Below, in pieces: positions 25,282 through 34,737 of a stretch of DNA of 41,634 nt. The stretch is taken from NCBI RefSeq assembly GCF_013403915.1, contig NZ_JABFDI010000023.1, forward strand, positions 1-41,634, given 5' to 3'. The translations under genes were made by a program, and so were the position numbers. Source of the stretch: Winogradskyella pacifica (lineage in GTDB: Bacteria > Bacteroidota > Bacteroidia > Flavobacteriales > Flavobacteriaceae). The number at the start of each line of letters is the position of its first letter. Position 1 is the stretch's first letter. The notes beneath the pieces are model-generated. The model was given only the letters and a program-made list of their open reading frames with translations, did no database searches and was not told where the DNA came from.

Positions 25282-25319
25282 AACCTGCAAGGTTTATAAA
25301 CCTTGTAGGTTTTTTTTTT
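25282..25319 (+). terminator. valS terminator made from an ACCTGCAAGGTTT palindrome
   Basis: A 30-base palindrome (25282-25311, one position forming a G-U pair in RNA) is followed by a run of nine or more T. It belongs to the same family as 6113-6143 and 7150-7180. Confidence 0.88.
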
Positions 25320-25330
25320 GAAGATTATAT

Positions 25331-25363
25331 AAAAAAAGACGACTGTAAAAGTGGTCTTTTTTT
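25331..25363 (-). terminator. Terminator of the mre/rodA operon
   Basis: AAAAAAAGAC (25331-25340) pairs with GTCTTTTTTT (25354-25363) around a 13-base loop. It touches the rodA stop codon at 25364 and gives a U run on the minus strand. Confidence 0.7.
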
Positions 25364-26644
25364 TTACCACTCATTAATCTTATTGCTGTCTAGCTTTACA
25401 AAAATAAAGAGTAGAATAGTAAAGCCCCAAAGCCCTGAGCCACCATAGCTAAAAAAGGGTAATGGGATACCTACGGTTGGGATTAATCCCATCACCATAC
25501 CAATATTTATGGTAAAATGTATAAAGAGAATAGAGGCTACTCCATAACCGTACACACGACTAAATTGTGATTTTTGAGCTTCGGCTAAATACAAAACTCT
25601 AACAATAAGAAGTACAAATATAATAACAACGAAGCTGGTGCCTACAAATCCCCATTCTTCACCAACAGTACTAAAAATATAATCGGTATGTTGTTCTGGT
25701 ACAAATTTACCTGTCGTTCTTGTGCCTTGTAAGAAACCTTTTCCTGAGACACCACCAGAACTGATGGCTTGTTCTGATTGAATAAGGTTATACGCTTCTA
25801 CTTTTTTCATGCGTTCTAGTTTGGCGGGATCTTTTTCTAATCGCAGCCAAAGGCTAATTCTATTTTGTTGATGAGCTTTTAAACCGTGTTCATAGAATAA
25901 CTTTACCCCATAAGAAAAGGCGATTGTGAAGATGAGTACAATAATATGTTGTAATACAGAACCTCTTTTTTTCTTTCTAAACAGATAAACGATAGTGATG
26001 ATAACAGCCGCCGCAATTGCGGTTATTAAAATCCCGAATTTTAATGCTAAAACGGCCAATATAATTAATGATAGAGCTAAAATTAAATAGACTTGTTGTA
26101 AGCCTTCACGATAAAAAACAAAGAAAAAAGCCAAATAAACGATGGTACTTCCTGCATCATTTTGAAGTAAAATTAATAAAGCCGGAATAAATATTATAGC
26201 TGCAACCTTAAGCTGATCTTTTATAGTTGTCATATTGGTTTGAAGGTCACTGATGTATTTTGCAACAGCCAAAGCAGTAGCAAATTTAGCGAACTCACTG
26301 GGTTGTATAGTCATACTACCTATTCCATACCACGACCTTGCACCATTTACATCCTTTCCAAAAATAAACAGGCCTATTAGTGCTAGCATGGCGACCAAAT
26401 AAATAACGCTGGCAAATTGTTCGTAGAATTTAGCTTCAAATGAAAGGATCAGAACAATAAGCACGAAGGTTAGTCCAATAAATATAAGGTGCTTGCCGTA
26501 AAGTTGATCGGTATCAAAATAGCTAGTTATTTCACCAACATGAGAGGCTGACATGATATTGAAATACCCAAAACTAAGTAATAGTAAAAATAGAATGATG
26601 GTAATCCAATCGAATTTAAAATGTCTTTGATTTTCTCTTAACAT
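25364..26644 (-). CDS. rodA: Rod shape-determining protein RodA (SEDS glycosyltransferase)
   Basis: RodA polymerises lipid II glycan strands during cell elongation, paired with PBP2. The product is 426 aa with about ten transmembrane helices. Typical SEDS features are present: GARSWYGIGSMTIQPSEFAK near residue 110, the conserved aspartate in LLQNDAGSTIV, and the C-terminal signature PFFSYGGSGLWG. It includes a charged cytoplasmic insert (RKKKRGS, about residue 222). It is last in the mreB-mreC-mreD-pbp2-rodA operon, 6 bases after pbp2, and ends at a terminator. Confidence 0.96.
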   Translation of the reverse strand: MLRENQRHFKFDWITIILFLLLLSFGYFNIMSASHVGEITSYFDTDQLYGKHLIFIGLTFVLIVLILSFEAKFYEQFASVIYLVAMLALIGLFIFGKDVNGARSWYGIGSMTIQPSEFAKFATALAVAKYISDLQTNMTTIKDQLKVAAIIFIPALLILLQNDAGSTIVYLAFFFVFYREGLQQVYLILALSLIILAVLALKFGILITAIAAAVIITIVYLFRKKKRGSVLQHIIVLIFTIAFSYGVKLFYEHGLKAHQQNRISLWLRLEKDPAKLERMKKVEAYNLIQSEQAISSGGVSGKGFLQGTRTTGKFVPEQHTDYIFSTVGEEWGFVGTSFVVIIFVLLIVRVLYLAEAQKSQFSRVYGYGVASILFIHFTINIGMVMGLIPTVGIPLPFFSYGGSGLWGFTILLFIFVKLDSNKINEW

Positions 26645-26650
26645 GAAAGA

Positions 26651-28603
26651 TTACAATTTTACGTCGCTTTGGTTTTGATTCTTTAAAGGATAATTTTCTT
26701 CGGTAGCATAATTTTCAATCACCTGTAGTGTGGCCTCACCATTAATTTTGAAAGGCTCACCAGAATATGGTTTTTTATACTCGTCTTCTAAGCTGTGGGT
26801 TAAAATCCATTTTTCTAAATCAGTCCTAGTAATATGACCTTTAATATATTTTTCTATCATTAAACTTGCCATTCTGCCTGCAAAACGACCTCCCCAATAT
26901 CCGTTTTCAACAAAAACAGCAATCGCAATTTTTGGATTGTCTTTAGGAGCAAATGCGACAAATATAGAGTGGTCAGTAAGCTGGGTTTTAACGCTATCTA
27001 TTCTCATGAAATTTTCTGCAGTCCCCGTTTTTCCGCAAATATCAATACCTGGAATTCTTATATGTTTTGCAGTACCTTCATTATAAACATCAAACATACC
27101 TTGAACAACAGGTTCAAAATGTTGCTTGTCAATTGTAGTGTACTTTGGAGTCGTGTATTTGCTATCTATTGTTTCACCTTCAATATTCTTTATGATATGT
27201 GGTGTGTAATAATAACCCCGATTACCAATAGCAGCGACCATATTTGCTAGTTGAATAGGTGTCGCTTCAACTTCTCCCTGTCCAATTGCATTAGATACGA
27301 TATAGGTTGAACCCCATCGGTTATCTCCATATTGTCTGTCGTAATAATCTCCATCAGGTATACGTCCTGGTTGCCCTACGGATAAGTCATTATTCAAAAA
27401 ATTCCCTAAGCCAAAACTTTTAGCATGATTTGCCCAAACGTTCATTCCTTTTCCGGCATCATCATATTTATCAACGATACGTCGATATACGTTTACGAAA
27501 TAAGCATTACAAGATTGTGCAATACCACCATTCATAGCAATTGGGCTTCTGTGATGGTGACAGCCCGTTAAGCGTCTGCTGCCATAATAATAACCCATTC
27601 TGCAAGTGAAGGTTTCATTAACAGTAACAACATTTTCTTGTAAGCCTATAAGTGCATTAATCACTTTAAAAGGAGAACCCGGAGGATATTGCGCTTGTAA
27701 ACCTCTGTCAAAAGTGGGTTTATTAACCTTGTCTAAGAATAAACTAGAGAAATTTTTGTTACGCTCTCTTCCAACTAATAAATTAGGGTTGTAACTAGGA
27801 CCTGTTACCATAGCGAGAATTTCACCACTGCTTGGATCTATAGCAACAATACCACCTCTTTTGTGTTTCATTAATAATTCGCCATAAGCTTGTAAATCTG
27901 AATCAATGGTGATAGTAACATCTTTTCCTGCTTGTGGTAAAGTATCAAGAGTTCCTTCTTTAAAAGGGCCTATGTTTTTATTAAATCGGTCTTTTTGAAT
28001 AAATTTTATGCCTTTAACTCCTCTTAATGTTTCTTCGTATGTTTTTTCAATACCTTGTTTTCCAATAAGATCACCTAAAGTATAATACGCATCATTTTCA
28101 ATGGTTTTTCTATTTACCTCGCCAAGATCACCGAGAACATTGGCGCCAATATTTGTTTGGTAAGAACGAAGTGAACGTTTTAAAATGTAAAAGCCTTCAA
28201 ATTTTCTTATCTTTTCTTGAAGAACAGCATAATCTTTTTTAGAAAGTTGAGGAACAAAAGGAGAGGGGAGTCTCGGAGAGTAATGTGTTGCCTTTTCTAG
28301 CTTTTTATCGTAATCTTCTCTGGTTATTTTTAAAAGATGACAGAACTCTTCAATTTCTAAGGAGTCTAAAGGAGCTACTTCTCTAGGAATAACCATCACA
28401 TCATAGGATGGCTGATTAGCCACTAATAATTTGCCATTACGGTCGTAAACATAGCCACGCTTAGGATAATTATAAACTTTTCTAATAGCATTATCTTCAA
28501 AAATGTTATAAGCCGTATTATCATACACCTGAAGGTAGAATAGGCGTGCAATGAAAACGAGACCCACAAGGATCACAGTAGTTAAAAGTAGAAGTTTTCT
28601 CAT
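26651..28603 (-). CDS. mrdA: Penicillin-binding protein 2 (elongation transpeptidase)
   Basis: PBP2 cross-links peptidoglycan in the lateral wall as the partner of RodA. The product is 650 aa with an N-terminal membrane anchor (residues 3-25), a pedestal domain and a transpeptidase domain. Catalytic motifs are S310-x-x-K313 (PPGSPFK), S364-C-N366 and K525-T-G (CGKTGTAEN). It therefore has all residues for activity and for beta-lactam binding. The start overlaps the end of mreD by 4 bases, so translation is coupled. Confidence 0.96.
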   Translation of the reverse strand: MRKLLLLTTVILVGLVFIARLFYLQVYDNTAYNIFEDNAIRKVYNYPKRGYVYDRNGKLLVANQPSYDVMVIPREVAPLDSLEIEEFCHLLKITREDYDKKLEKATHYSPRLPSPFVPQLSKKDYAVLQEKIRKFEGFYILKRSLRSYQTNIGANVLGDLGEVNRKTIENDAYYTLGDLIGKQGIEKTYEETLRGVKGIKFIQKDRFNKNIGPFKEGTLDTLPQAGKDVTITIDSDLQAYGELLMKHKRGGIVAIDPSSGEILAMVTGPSYNPNLLVGRERNKNFSSLFLDKVNKPTFDRGLQAQYPPGSPFKVINALIGLQENVVTVNETFTCRMGYYYGSRRLTGCHHHRSPIAMNGGIAQSCNAYFVNVYRRIVDKYDDAGKGMNVWANHAKSFGLGNFLNNDLSVGQPGRIPDGDYYDRQYGDNRWGSTYIVSNAIGQGEVEATPIQLANMVAAIGNRGYYYTPHIIKNIEGETIDSKYTTPKYTTIDKQHFEPVVQGMFDVYNEGTAKHIRIPGIDICGKTGTAENFMRIDSVKTQLTDHSIFVAFAPKDNPKIAIAVFVENGYWGGRFAGRMASLMIEKYIKGHITRTDLEKWILTHSLEDEYKKPYSGEPFKINGEATLQVIENYATEENYPLKNQNQSDVKL

Positions 28604-29106
28604 TTTCGGTTTCGGCTAAAAAGAATTATAATTAGTACACTTAGTATTATCGTGAAGATACTAGAGAATAACGTCTTTTCTAAAACTAAAAGTATGCTAG
28701 AAATGTTAAATATTTCTAACGAGAATAATATGGAATGATGAATTACAGTTCCTAAAGAAATGTAAGTGATTAAACTACCAATATCAGTAGTGCTAAATTT
28801 TATACTTTGATGTTCATAGAGCATACCAAATGAGCTCTTTAACAGCACAGGTCTTATGTATGCTAAACTAACCGCTGCTGCTGCGTGAACTCCACCCGAG
28901 TCAGAAAACAGATCGACTAACATGCCTAACATAAAACTGACTACTAAAAGTGCTAATCGTTCTTCTCGTATAGGAAACAGAAAAATAAATATAATATAGA
29001 TGTAGGGATTAATATAGCCCAAAAAATCAATATGATTACATATCAAAACCTGTACTAACAGTAGTAGAATAAATCTAACGATATTTATACCTGCAACGCT
29101 ATTCAT
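28600..29106 (-). CDS. mreD: Rod shape-determining protein MreD
   Basis: MreD is a small inner-membrane protein of the elongasome that binds MreC. The product is 168 aa with about five hydrophobic segments and an NPYIYIIFIFLFPI stretch typical of Bacteroidota MreD. Sequence conservation in this family is low, so the call leans on hydrophobicity and position between mreC and pbp2. It overlaps mreC by 8 bases and pbp2 by 4. Confidence 0.92.
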   Translation of the reverse strand: MNSVAGINIVRFILLLLVQVLICNHIDFLGYINPYIYIIFIFLFPIREERLALLVVSFMLGMLVDLFSDSGGVHAAAAVSLAYIRPVLLKSSFGMLYEHQSIKFSTTDIGSLITYISLGTVIHHSILFSLEIFNISSILLVLEKTLFSSIFTIILSVLIIILFSRNRK

Positions 29107-29920
29107 TAGTACTGTTTTGTAATGAACTAATTTGGGTGCGGTCTATGTTTTCAATTATATAAACGGTTCCAATATTAGTCATGTCATTAAATAATTTTAC
29201 TTGTATCTTATAAGTATCACCACTTATATCACTTTCAAAACTGGTAATGGTTCCGATGCCAATGCCTTTAGGGAAAATGGAAGATTCTCCACCGGTTTGG
29301 ATTGTGTCGCCAACTTTTACAGGTGCAAATTGAGATACATCTTCTAATTGTACATAAATAGGGGATTTACCATCCCATGTTAATGAACCAATATGATTAG
29401 TAGATTTAATTTTCGCATTAATTTTACTCTTTACATTCAGAATAGATAATGCCGTGGAATAATTTTTAGATGTATTGTCTATAATCCCAATAATACCATT
29501 AGAGGTAATGACTCCAAAATCGCGTTTTATACTATCGTTTTTACCTTTGTTTAAAGTAAGGTAATTGTTGACAGAGGAGTAGCTGTTTTTATAAACATCA
29601 GCAATCGTTACTCTATATTTTTCTTTGGCATATGAGCTGTCAATATATGTAGAGTCTAGAGTAGTATTAGTGTTAAGTAATTGTTCTCTTAAACGTTGAT
29701 TTTCTTCAGCGAGAATATCATTTTTGGTTTTTAAATCAAAATACTGGTCAACAGAATTCATCGTACCATAAACACCGCCAGTTAGAAAATTGGCTGAATT
29801 TATGAATTTACTCCTATGATAAGAATGCGATTGAATGGTTAAAGCTAAGGCAATACTAAAAAGCAATAAAAACAACAGAAATGTTTTGTTTCTTATAACA
29901 AAATTAAAAATTTGTTGCAT
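29099..29920 (-). CDS. mreC: Rod shape-determining protein MreC
   Basis: MreC links the cytoskeletal MreB to the periplasmic wall enzymes. The product is 273 aa: an N-terminal membrane helix (about residues 10-28), a coiled coil (about 60-90, LKTKNDILAEENQRLREQLL), and a beta-barrel domain with the conserved VGDTIQTGGESSIFPKGIGIG. It begins 10 bases after mreB and overlaps mreD by 8 bases. Confidence 0.95.
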   Translation of the reverse strand: MQQIFNFVIRNKTFLLFLLLFSIALALTIQSHSYHRSKFINSANFLTGGVYGTMNSVDQYFDLKTKNDILAEENQRLREQLLNTNTTLDSTYIDSSYAKEKYRVTIADVYKNSYSSVNNYLTLNKGKNDSIKRDFGVITSNGIIGIIDNTSKNYSTALSILNVKSKINAKIKSTNHIGSLTWDGKSPIYVQLEDVSQFAPVKVGDTIQTGGESSIFPKGIGIGTITSFESDISGDTYKIQVKLFNDMTNIGTVYIIENIDRTQISSLQNSTNE

Positions 29921-29930
29921 TATTTACGTC

Positions 29931-30959
29931 TTATTTAATCAATACGCTTTTGTATTTTGGTAAGTTTTTAAGCACAATACCTGTACCTCTTACTACTGCT
30001 CTTAATGGATCTTCTGCAATATAAACAGGTAAGTCTGTTTTTTGAGATAATCGTTTATCTAAACCTCTTAACATAGATCCTCCACCTGCTAAATAAATTC
30101 CGGTATTATAAATATCTGCCGCTAATTCTGGAGGCGTTTGTGATAAGGTCTCCATTACAGAATCTTCAATACGTAAAATAGATTTATCTAAAGCCTTTGC
30201 AATTTCACGGAATGAAATCTGAACTTGTTTTGGTTTTCCTGTTAATAAATCACGACCTTGAACGCTCATGTCTTCTGGAGGTAATTCTAAATCTTCGGTA
30301 GCTGCACCAATTTGAATTTTAATTTTTTCAGCAGTTCTATCTCCAACATATAAGTTATGTTGTGTTCTCATGTAATAGATGATATCGTTTGTAAATACAT
30401 CACCTGCAACTTTTACAGATTTGTCACATACAATACCACCAAGGGCAATAACTGCAATTTCAGTAGTACCACCACCTATATCTACAATCATGTTTCCTTT
30501 TGGTTGCATAATATCTACACCAATACCAATCGCCGCAGCCATTGGTTCATGAATTAAGTATACTTCTTTTCCGTTTACACGTTCACAAGATTCTTTTACT
30601 GCACGCATTTCTACTTCAGTAATTCCTGATGGAATACAAACAACCATTCGCAAAGCAGGGTTAAACCAACGCTTCTTTAATGCAGGGATGTTTTTAATAA
30701 ACATGCTAATCATTTGCTCAGAAGCATCAAAATCTGCAATAACGCCATCTTTTAACGGACGAATAGTTTTAATGTTTTCGTGCGTTTTTCCTTGCATCAT
30801 GTTGGCTTCTTTACCAACTGCTATAATTTTTCCGCTTATGCGGTCTCTTGCTACTATCGATGGATTGTCAACAACAACTTTGTCGTTGTGGATTATCAGT
30901 GTATTTGCGGTTCCTAAATCTATGGCTATTTCTTCCGTTAGGAAATCAAAAAATCCCAT
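29931..30959 (-). CDS. mreB: Rod shape-determining protein MreB (bacterial actin)
   Basis: This actin-like ATPase forms membrane-bound filaments that guide lateral wall synthesis. The product is 342 aa. IDLGTANTLI (phosphate 1), MIVDIGGGTTEIAVIALGGI (phosphate 2) and YLAGGGSMLRG (adenosine) motifs are all present. It leads the five-gene elongasome operon. The 226-base region upstream has only a weak TACTTTTA box (around 31014-31021). No terminator separates it from mreC. Confidence 0.97.
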   Translation of the reverse strand: MGFFDFLTEEIAIDLGTANTLIIHNDKVVVDNPSIVARDRISGKIIAVGKEANMMQGKTHENIKTIRPLKDGVIADFDASEQMISMFIKNIPALKKRWFNPALRMVVCIPSGITEVEMRAVKESCERVNGKEVYLIHEPMAAAIGIGVDIMQPKGNMIVDIGGGTTEIAVIALGGIVCDKSVKVAGDVFTNDIIYYMRTQHNLYVGDRTAEKIKIQIGAATEDLELPPEDMSVQGRDLLTGKPKQVQISFREIAKALDKSILRIEDSVMETLSQTPPELAADIYNTGIYLAGGGSMLRGLDKRLSQKTDLPVYIAEDPLRAVVRGTGIVLKNLPKYKSVLIK

Positions 30960-31121
30960 GTGCTATTCTTAATTATTTGGGTTATTTGTATCTTATTCTA
31001 AAGACTATCTGTAAAAGTAGTAAAATATACGTTATTTATATGTTTAAAGATGTTTATTGCTAAACTTTTTTTGTTTTTTCTTTCACTTTACTGGTAAAAT
31101 AAATGAGCTGAGGGTTTTGGT

Positions 31122-31172
31122 AAAAAAAAAGAACCCAAAATTAAGATGGTTTACATCTCTATTTTGGGTTCT
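31122..31172 (-). terminator. Terminator of purH
   Basis: A 12-bp stem (31130-31141 with 31161-31172) carries an inner 5-bp hairpin (31144-31148 with 31154-31158). In the minus-strand direction it is followed by nine T. It separates purH from the mreB operon downstream. Confidence 0.88.
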
Positions 31173-31185
31173 AAAGTGAAGTTTT

Positions 31186-32715
31186 CTAATGTTTAAAATG
31201 ACGTGTACCTGTCATTACCATAGCGACATTGTTTTCATTACAATAGTCAATACTTAATTGGTCTTTTATAGAACCTCCTGGTTGAATTACAGCAGTAATA
31301 CCAGCGTTGTCTGCAATCTCTACGCAATCTGGAAATGGAAAAAAGGCATCACTCGCCATTACCGATCCTTTTAAATCAAATTTAAATGATTGTGCTTTGT
31401 GAATCGCTTGGTTTAACGCATCAACACGACTCGTCTGACCTGTTCCACTAGCACATAGCTGTTTGTTTTTTACTAAAACGATTGTATTAGATTTTGTGTG
31501 CTTGCAAATTTTTGAAGCAAATATTAAATCGTCTAATTCATTTGAGGTCGCCGTTGTTTTTGTAACCGGTTTTAATCCTTCAAGTGTATCTGTAATATTG
31601 TTTCTATCTTGAACTAAAACACCATTTAAACAACTTCTAACGTTGGTTTGTGGCATCTCAATATCTTTTAAAATTAAAAGGATTCTGTTTTTCTTACCTT
31701 TTAAAATTTCTAAAGCTTCAGGTGAAAAAGAAGGTGCGATAACGACTTCACAGAATAGTTTATGAATCTCTTCAGCAGTGGCTACATCAATTTCAGAATT
31801 ACTAATTAAAACTCCACCAAAAGCAGAAACAGGATCGCCAGCTAAAGCATCTACATAAGCCTGGTGTAAGGTGTCGCGTTGTGCTAAACCACATGCGTTA
31901 TTGTGTTTTAAAACAGCAAATGTTGGTGCGTCGTTTTTAAATTCTAGCATTAAATTTACGGCGGCATCAACATCTAAAAGATTGTTGTAGCTTAATTCTT
32001 TACCGTGTAATTTTGTGAAGATTTCATCAAAATCACCGAAAAAGAAGCCTTTCTGATGTGGATTTTCACCATATCGTAAAACTTTACCGTTATTTTCTGA
32101 AATTTTTAAAGTTGGAATTTCTTGGTTTTTGTTGAAGTAATTAAAAATAGCAGAATCGTAATGTGAAGACACATTAAATGCTTTTGCTGCAAATTGTTTT
32201 CTGTCGTCTTCAGAAGTTTCACCATTTTTAGTTTCTAATAACTCTAAAAATTCAGCATAGTCGTCAACCGAAGACACGCAAGTCACATCTGCGTAATTTT
32301 TAGCAGCAGCTCTAATTAAAGAAATACCTCCAATATCAATTTTTTCGATAATATCTTGGTTGCTTGCTCCAGAAGCAACTGTTTTTTCAAAAGGATATAA
32401 ATCGACTATAACAACATCGATTTGCGGAATATCAAATTCTTTTAATTCAGCAACATCACCTTCGTGATTTTGACGATTTAAAATACCTCCAAAAACTTTT
32501 GGGTGTAATGTTTTTACACGTCCGCCAAGTATAGACGGATAAGATGTTACATCTTCGACTGGTACGACATTAATGCCTAAATCTTTGATGAATTTCTCAG
32601 TACCTCCTGTGGAATAAATCGTAACGTTGAGGTCGTTTAATTTTTTTACGATTGGTGCTAATCCATCTTTACTAAATACAGAGATTAGTGCTGATGAAAT
32701 GGTTTTGTTGTTCAT
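31186..32715 (-). CDS. purH: Bifunctional AICAR transformylase / IMP cyclohydrolase
   Basis: PurH performs the last two steps of IMP synthesis: formyl transfer to AICAR from 10-formyl-THF, then ring closure. The N-terminal MGS-like cyclohydrolase domain shows IYSTGGTEKFI and GGRVKTLHPKVFGGIL. The C-terminal transformylase domain has VLKHNNACGLA (catalytic K-H pair) and SGTGQTSRVDA. The length is 509 aa from the ATG at 32715. An in-frame ATG at 32760 lies over or before the predicted promoter and its extra residues do not fit the family. It is monocistronic. Confidence 0.96.
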   Translation of the reverse strand: MNNKTISSALISVFSKDGLAPIVKKLNDLNVTIYSTGGTEKFIKDLGINVVPVEDVTSYPSILGGRVKTLHPKVFGGILNRQNHEGDVAELKEFDIPQIDVVIVDLYPFEKTVASGASNQDIIEKIDIGGISLIRAAAKNYADVTCVSSVDDYAEFLELLETKNGETSEDDRKQFAAKAFNVSSHYDSAIFNYFNKNQEIPTLKISENNGKVLRYGENPHQKGFFFGDFDEIFTKLHGKELSYNNLLDVDAAVNLMLEFKNDAPTFAVLKHNNACGLAQRDTLHQAYVDALAGDPVSAFGGVLISNSEIDVATAEEIHKLFCEVVIAPSFSPEALEILKGKKNRILLILKDIEMPQTNVRSCLNGVLVQDRNNITDTLEGLKPVTKTTATSNELDDLIFASKICKHTKSNTIVLVKNKQLCASGTGQTSRVDALNQAIHKAQSFKFDLKGSVMASDAFFPFPDCVEIADNAGITAVIQPGGSIKDQLSIDYCNENNVAMVMTGTRHFKH

Positions 32716-32741
32716 AATGTTGTGTTGTGGTTTAGATGCTG

Positions 32742-32749
32742 CAAAAGTA
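32742..32749 (-). promoter_or_regulatory. Candidate -7 element TACTTTTG for purH
   Basis: TACTTTTG fits TAnnTTTG and would start transcription near 32736, giving a leader of about 20 bases. This excludes the longer reading frame from 32760. The -33 region is T-rich without an exact TTTG. Confidence 0.45.
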
Positions 32750-32859
32750 CGGATATTCAAAAAGAAAATCTCGATGGAAAAACTAGTTTCTTTAAGTTTT
32801 TTGTAACAATATAGTGTTGAAAACGTCCTATCTTTAAAATGTTTTAAAACAAACCCTGC

Positions 32860-34113
32860 ATGCTGGTCTATTTACGTTTACTAAAAGAGAGTTTTTCATT
32901 CGCTATAAACGCGCTTCGTACCAATAAACTCAGGACATTCTTGTCGCTTTTAGGAGTTACGGTTGGTATATTTTCTATTATAGCGGTGTTGGCAGCTGTT
33001 GATTCTCTCGATAAAACCATTCAAGGTCAATTAAGTTCGTTAGACAGCAATACTATGTATTTAGCAAATATGTCTTTTGGGCCAACAGATGTGCCACGTT
33101 GGCAAAGAGAAACCTTTGACGAGGTGTCTTACAGTGAATACAAAACCATAAAATCTTCAATTGCAGATGCAGAGCATGTGGCTTTACAGTTATATGTAAA
33201 ACGCGAAAATATTAGATACGAATCGGAATTGGTAAGTAGTGTAAATACGGTTGTAGTATCGCATGAGTTTATCGATATTCAAGTTATGGAATTTGAAAAG
33301 GGTCGTTTTTATAACGAATCTGAATCTAATTCTGGAAGACCTGTTGTCGTTATTGGTTCTGAAATTTCAAAATCACTATTTGGTGAACTTGAACCTATTG
33401 GTAAAAAAGTACGCCTTTATGGTCAGAAGTTTACAGTTATTGGAGTTGTTAAAAAAGAAGGCTCAGGACTATTTGGAGATAGTAATGATGTTTCGATTTT
33501 TCTACCTGCAAATTATGTAAGAAATAGATATGGGGATAATAATCCATTCATGAAGTATATCGTTATTATTAAACCCAAAAAAGATGCTGATGTTGAAGGT
33601 GTAAAAGCAGAAGTCACCCAAATAATGCGCAATAAAAGAGGTTTAAAGCCTGATGAAATAGACACGTTTTTTATAAGAGTTATTTCTGGTTTACAAGATG
33701 TTATAGATACGATTATTGGAAGTTTAAACTTAATTGGATGGGTAATTAGCGGTTTTTCGCTTCTAGTTGGTGGTTTCGGAATTGCTAATATTATGTTTGT
33801 AAGCGTTAAGGAGCGTACTAACCTTATCGGGATTCAGAAATCCTTAGGCGCTAAGAATAAGTTTATACTATTTCAGTTTTTATTTGAAGCAGTTATACTT
33901 GCTGTAGTTGGAGGGTTGGTAGGATTGTTTTTAGTGTGGATAGGAACTATAATAGGAAGTAATCTTACCGAAGACTTTGAATTTGTACTATCTCTTCAAA
34001 ATATGGCACTTGGATTTTTTATATCTTCCGTAATAGGATTGATTTCTGGAGTGATACCTGCGTTGGCGGCATCGCGATTAGATCCTGTAGAGGCCATACG
34101 AACAGGAATGTAA
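32860..34113 (+). CDS. FtsX/MacB-type ABC transporter permease
   Basis: The product is 417 aa: one N-terminal membrane helix (about residues 27-49, LRTFLSLLGVTVGIFSIIAVLAA), a periplasmic MacB-core domain (about 50-280), and three C-terminal helices ending in PALAASRLDPVEAIR. That ending is the family hallmark. Such permeases couple ATP hydrolysis to mechanical work on envelope lipoproteins, drugs or peptides, rather than classical transport. No ATPase gene is next to it, so the partner is encoded elsewhere. Its substrate is unknown. It is a single gene with a complex terminator. Confidence 0.9.
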   Translation: MLVYLRLLKESFSFAINALRTNKLRTFLSLLGVTVGIFSIIAVLAAVDSLDKTIQGQLSSLDSNTMYLANMSFGPTDVPRWQRETFDEVSYSEYKTIKSSIADAEHVALQLYVKRENIRYESELVSSVNTVVVSHEFIDIQVMEFEKGRFYNESESNSGRPVVVIGSEISKSLFGELEPIGKKVRLYGQKFTVIGVVKKEGSGLFGDSNDVSIFLPANYVRNRYGDNNPFMKYIVIIKPKKDADVEGVKAEVTQIMRNKRGLKPDEIDTFFIRVISGLQDVIDTIIGSLNLIGWVISGFSLLVGGFGIANIMFVSVKERTNLIGIQKSLGAKNKFILFQFLFEAVILAVVGGLVGLFLVWIGTIIGSNLTEDFEFVLSLQNMALGFFISSVIGLISGVIPALAASRLDPVEAIRTGM

Positions 34114-34122
34114 TTTACGCAC

Positions 34123-34190
34123 AGCCTCAATATTCAATATATATTAATGAGGTAAACTGTAACTAATACAGTTTCAATGAGGCTTTTATT
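34123..34190 (+). terminator. Branched terminator after the ABC permease
   Basis: AGCCTCA (34123-34129) pairs with TGAGGCT (34178-34184). Inside is a perfect 8-bp hairpin (34154-34161 with 34167-34174). TTTTATTTT follows on the plus strand. It reaches into the stop codon region of the convergent GAF gene. Confidence 0.6.
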
Positions 34191-34644
34191 TTAATAAAGA
34201 AGAAACTTCTTTACAAACAAACTCTAAAAATCGCTCGTCTGCTTCAGTAAAAGGGTCTGGTGTATTAGAGTCAATATCTATTTGACCTACATTTTCATTA
34301 TTTACGAAAATAGGAATCACAATTTCAGCCTTAACTGTAATACTGCAAGCAATATAATTATCTTGAGCAGCCACGTCTGGAACCACAAAATTTTGATTAC
34401 TTATCGCAACTTGCCCACAAATCCCTTTTCCAAACGGAATTATAATGTGGTCCGTTGGTTCACCAACATATGGTCCTAATTTTAATTCGTCTTTATGTCC
34501 ATTTTTAAAGTAAAAACCAACCCAATTATAATAACTTATATTTGCTTCGAGAGTTTCGCAAATCTTTAATAAGCGTTCGTCAACACTAAGGTTGTCTTGT
34601 GCTACAATCGATTTTATTTCAGGTTTTAAGTCGTGTAAATTCAT
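34186..34644 (-). CDS. GAF domain protein, free methionine-(R)-sulfoxide reductase type
   Basis: The product is about 152 aa and consists of a single GAF domain. Segments match the fRMsr group: YNWVGFYF, FGKGICGQ, DNYIAC, EIVIPI and VGQIDIDS. The two cysteines expected at the active site are present (GKGIC and YIAC). The enzyme reduces free methionine-R-sulfoxide with thioredoxin. It is cytosolic. An upstream in-frame ATG at 34683 precedes the predicted transcription start and is rejected. It is divergent from xrtF. Confidence 0.87.
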   Translation of the reverse strand: MNLHDLKPEIKSIVAQDNLSVDERLLKICETLEANISYYNWVGFYFKNGHKDELKLGPYVGEPTDHIIIPFGKGICGQVAISNQNFVVPDVAAQDNYIACSITVKAEIVIPIFVNNENVGQIDIDSNTPDPFTEADERFLEFVCKEVSSLLK

Positions 34645-34663
34645 AGGTGTAAAAAACTTTTTG

Positions 34664-34671
34664 CAAAAGTA
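34664..34671 (-). promoter_or_regulatory. Candidate -7 element TACTTTTG for the GAF gene
   Basis: TACTTTTG fits TAnnTTTG and would start transcription near 34658, a leader of about 14 bases before the ATG at 34644. It supports the shorter reading frame. Confidence 0.42.
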
Positions 34672-34737
34672 TCTAAAATACACTGTTTTAAAATGCGGTT
34701 TTTATAAATTTAACAACAAACTAACATTAGGAATTTT

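Noticed and set aside
32716..32760. Longer PurH start at 32760
   Set aside because: The -7 element at 32742-32749 implies transcription starts downstream of that ATG, and the added residues do not fit the family.
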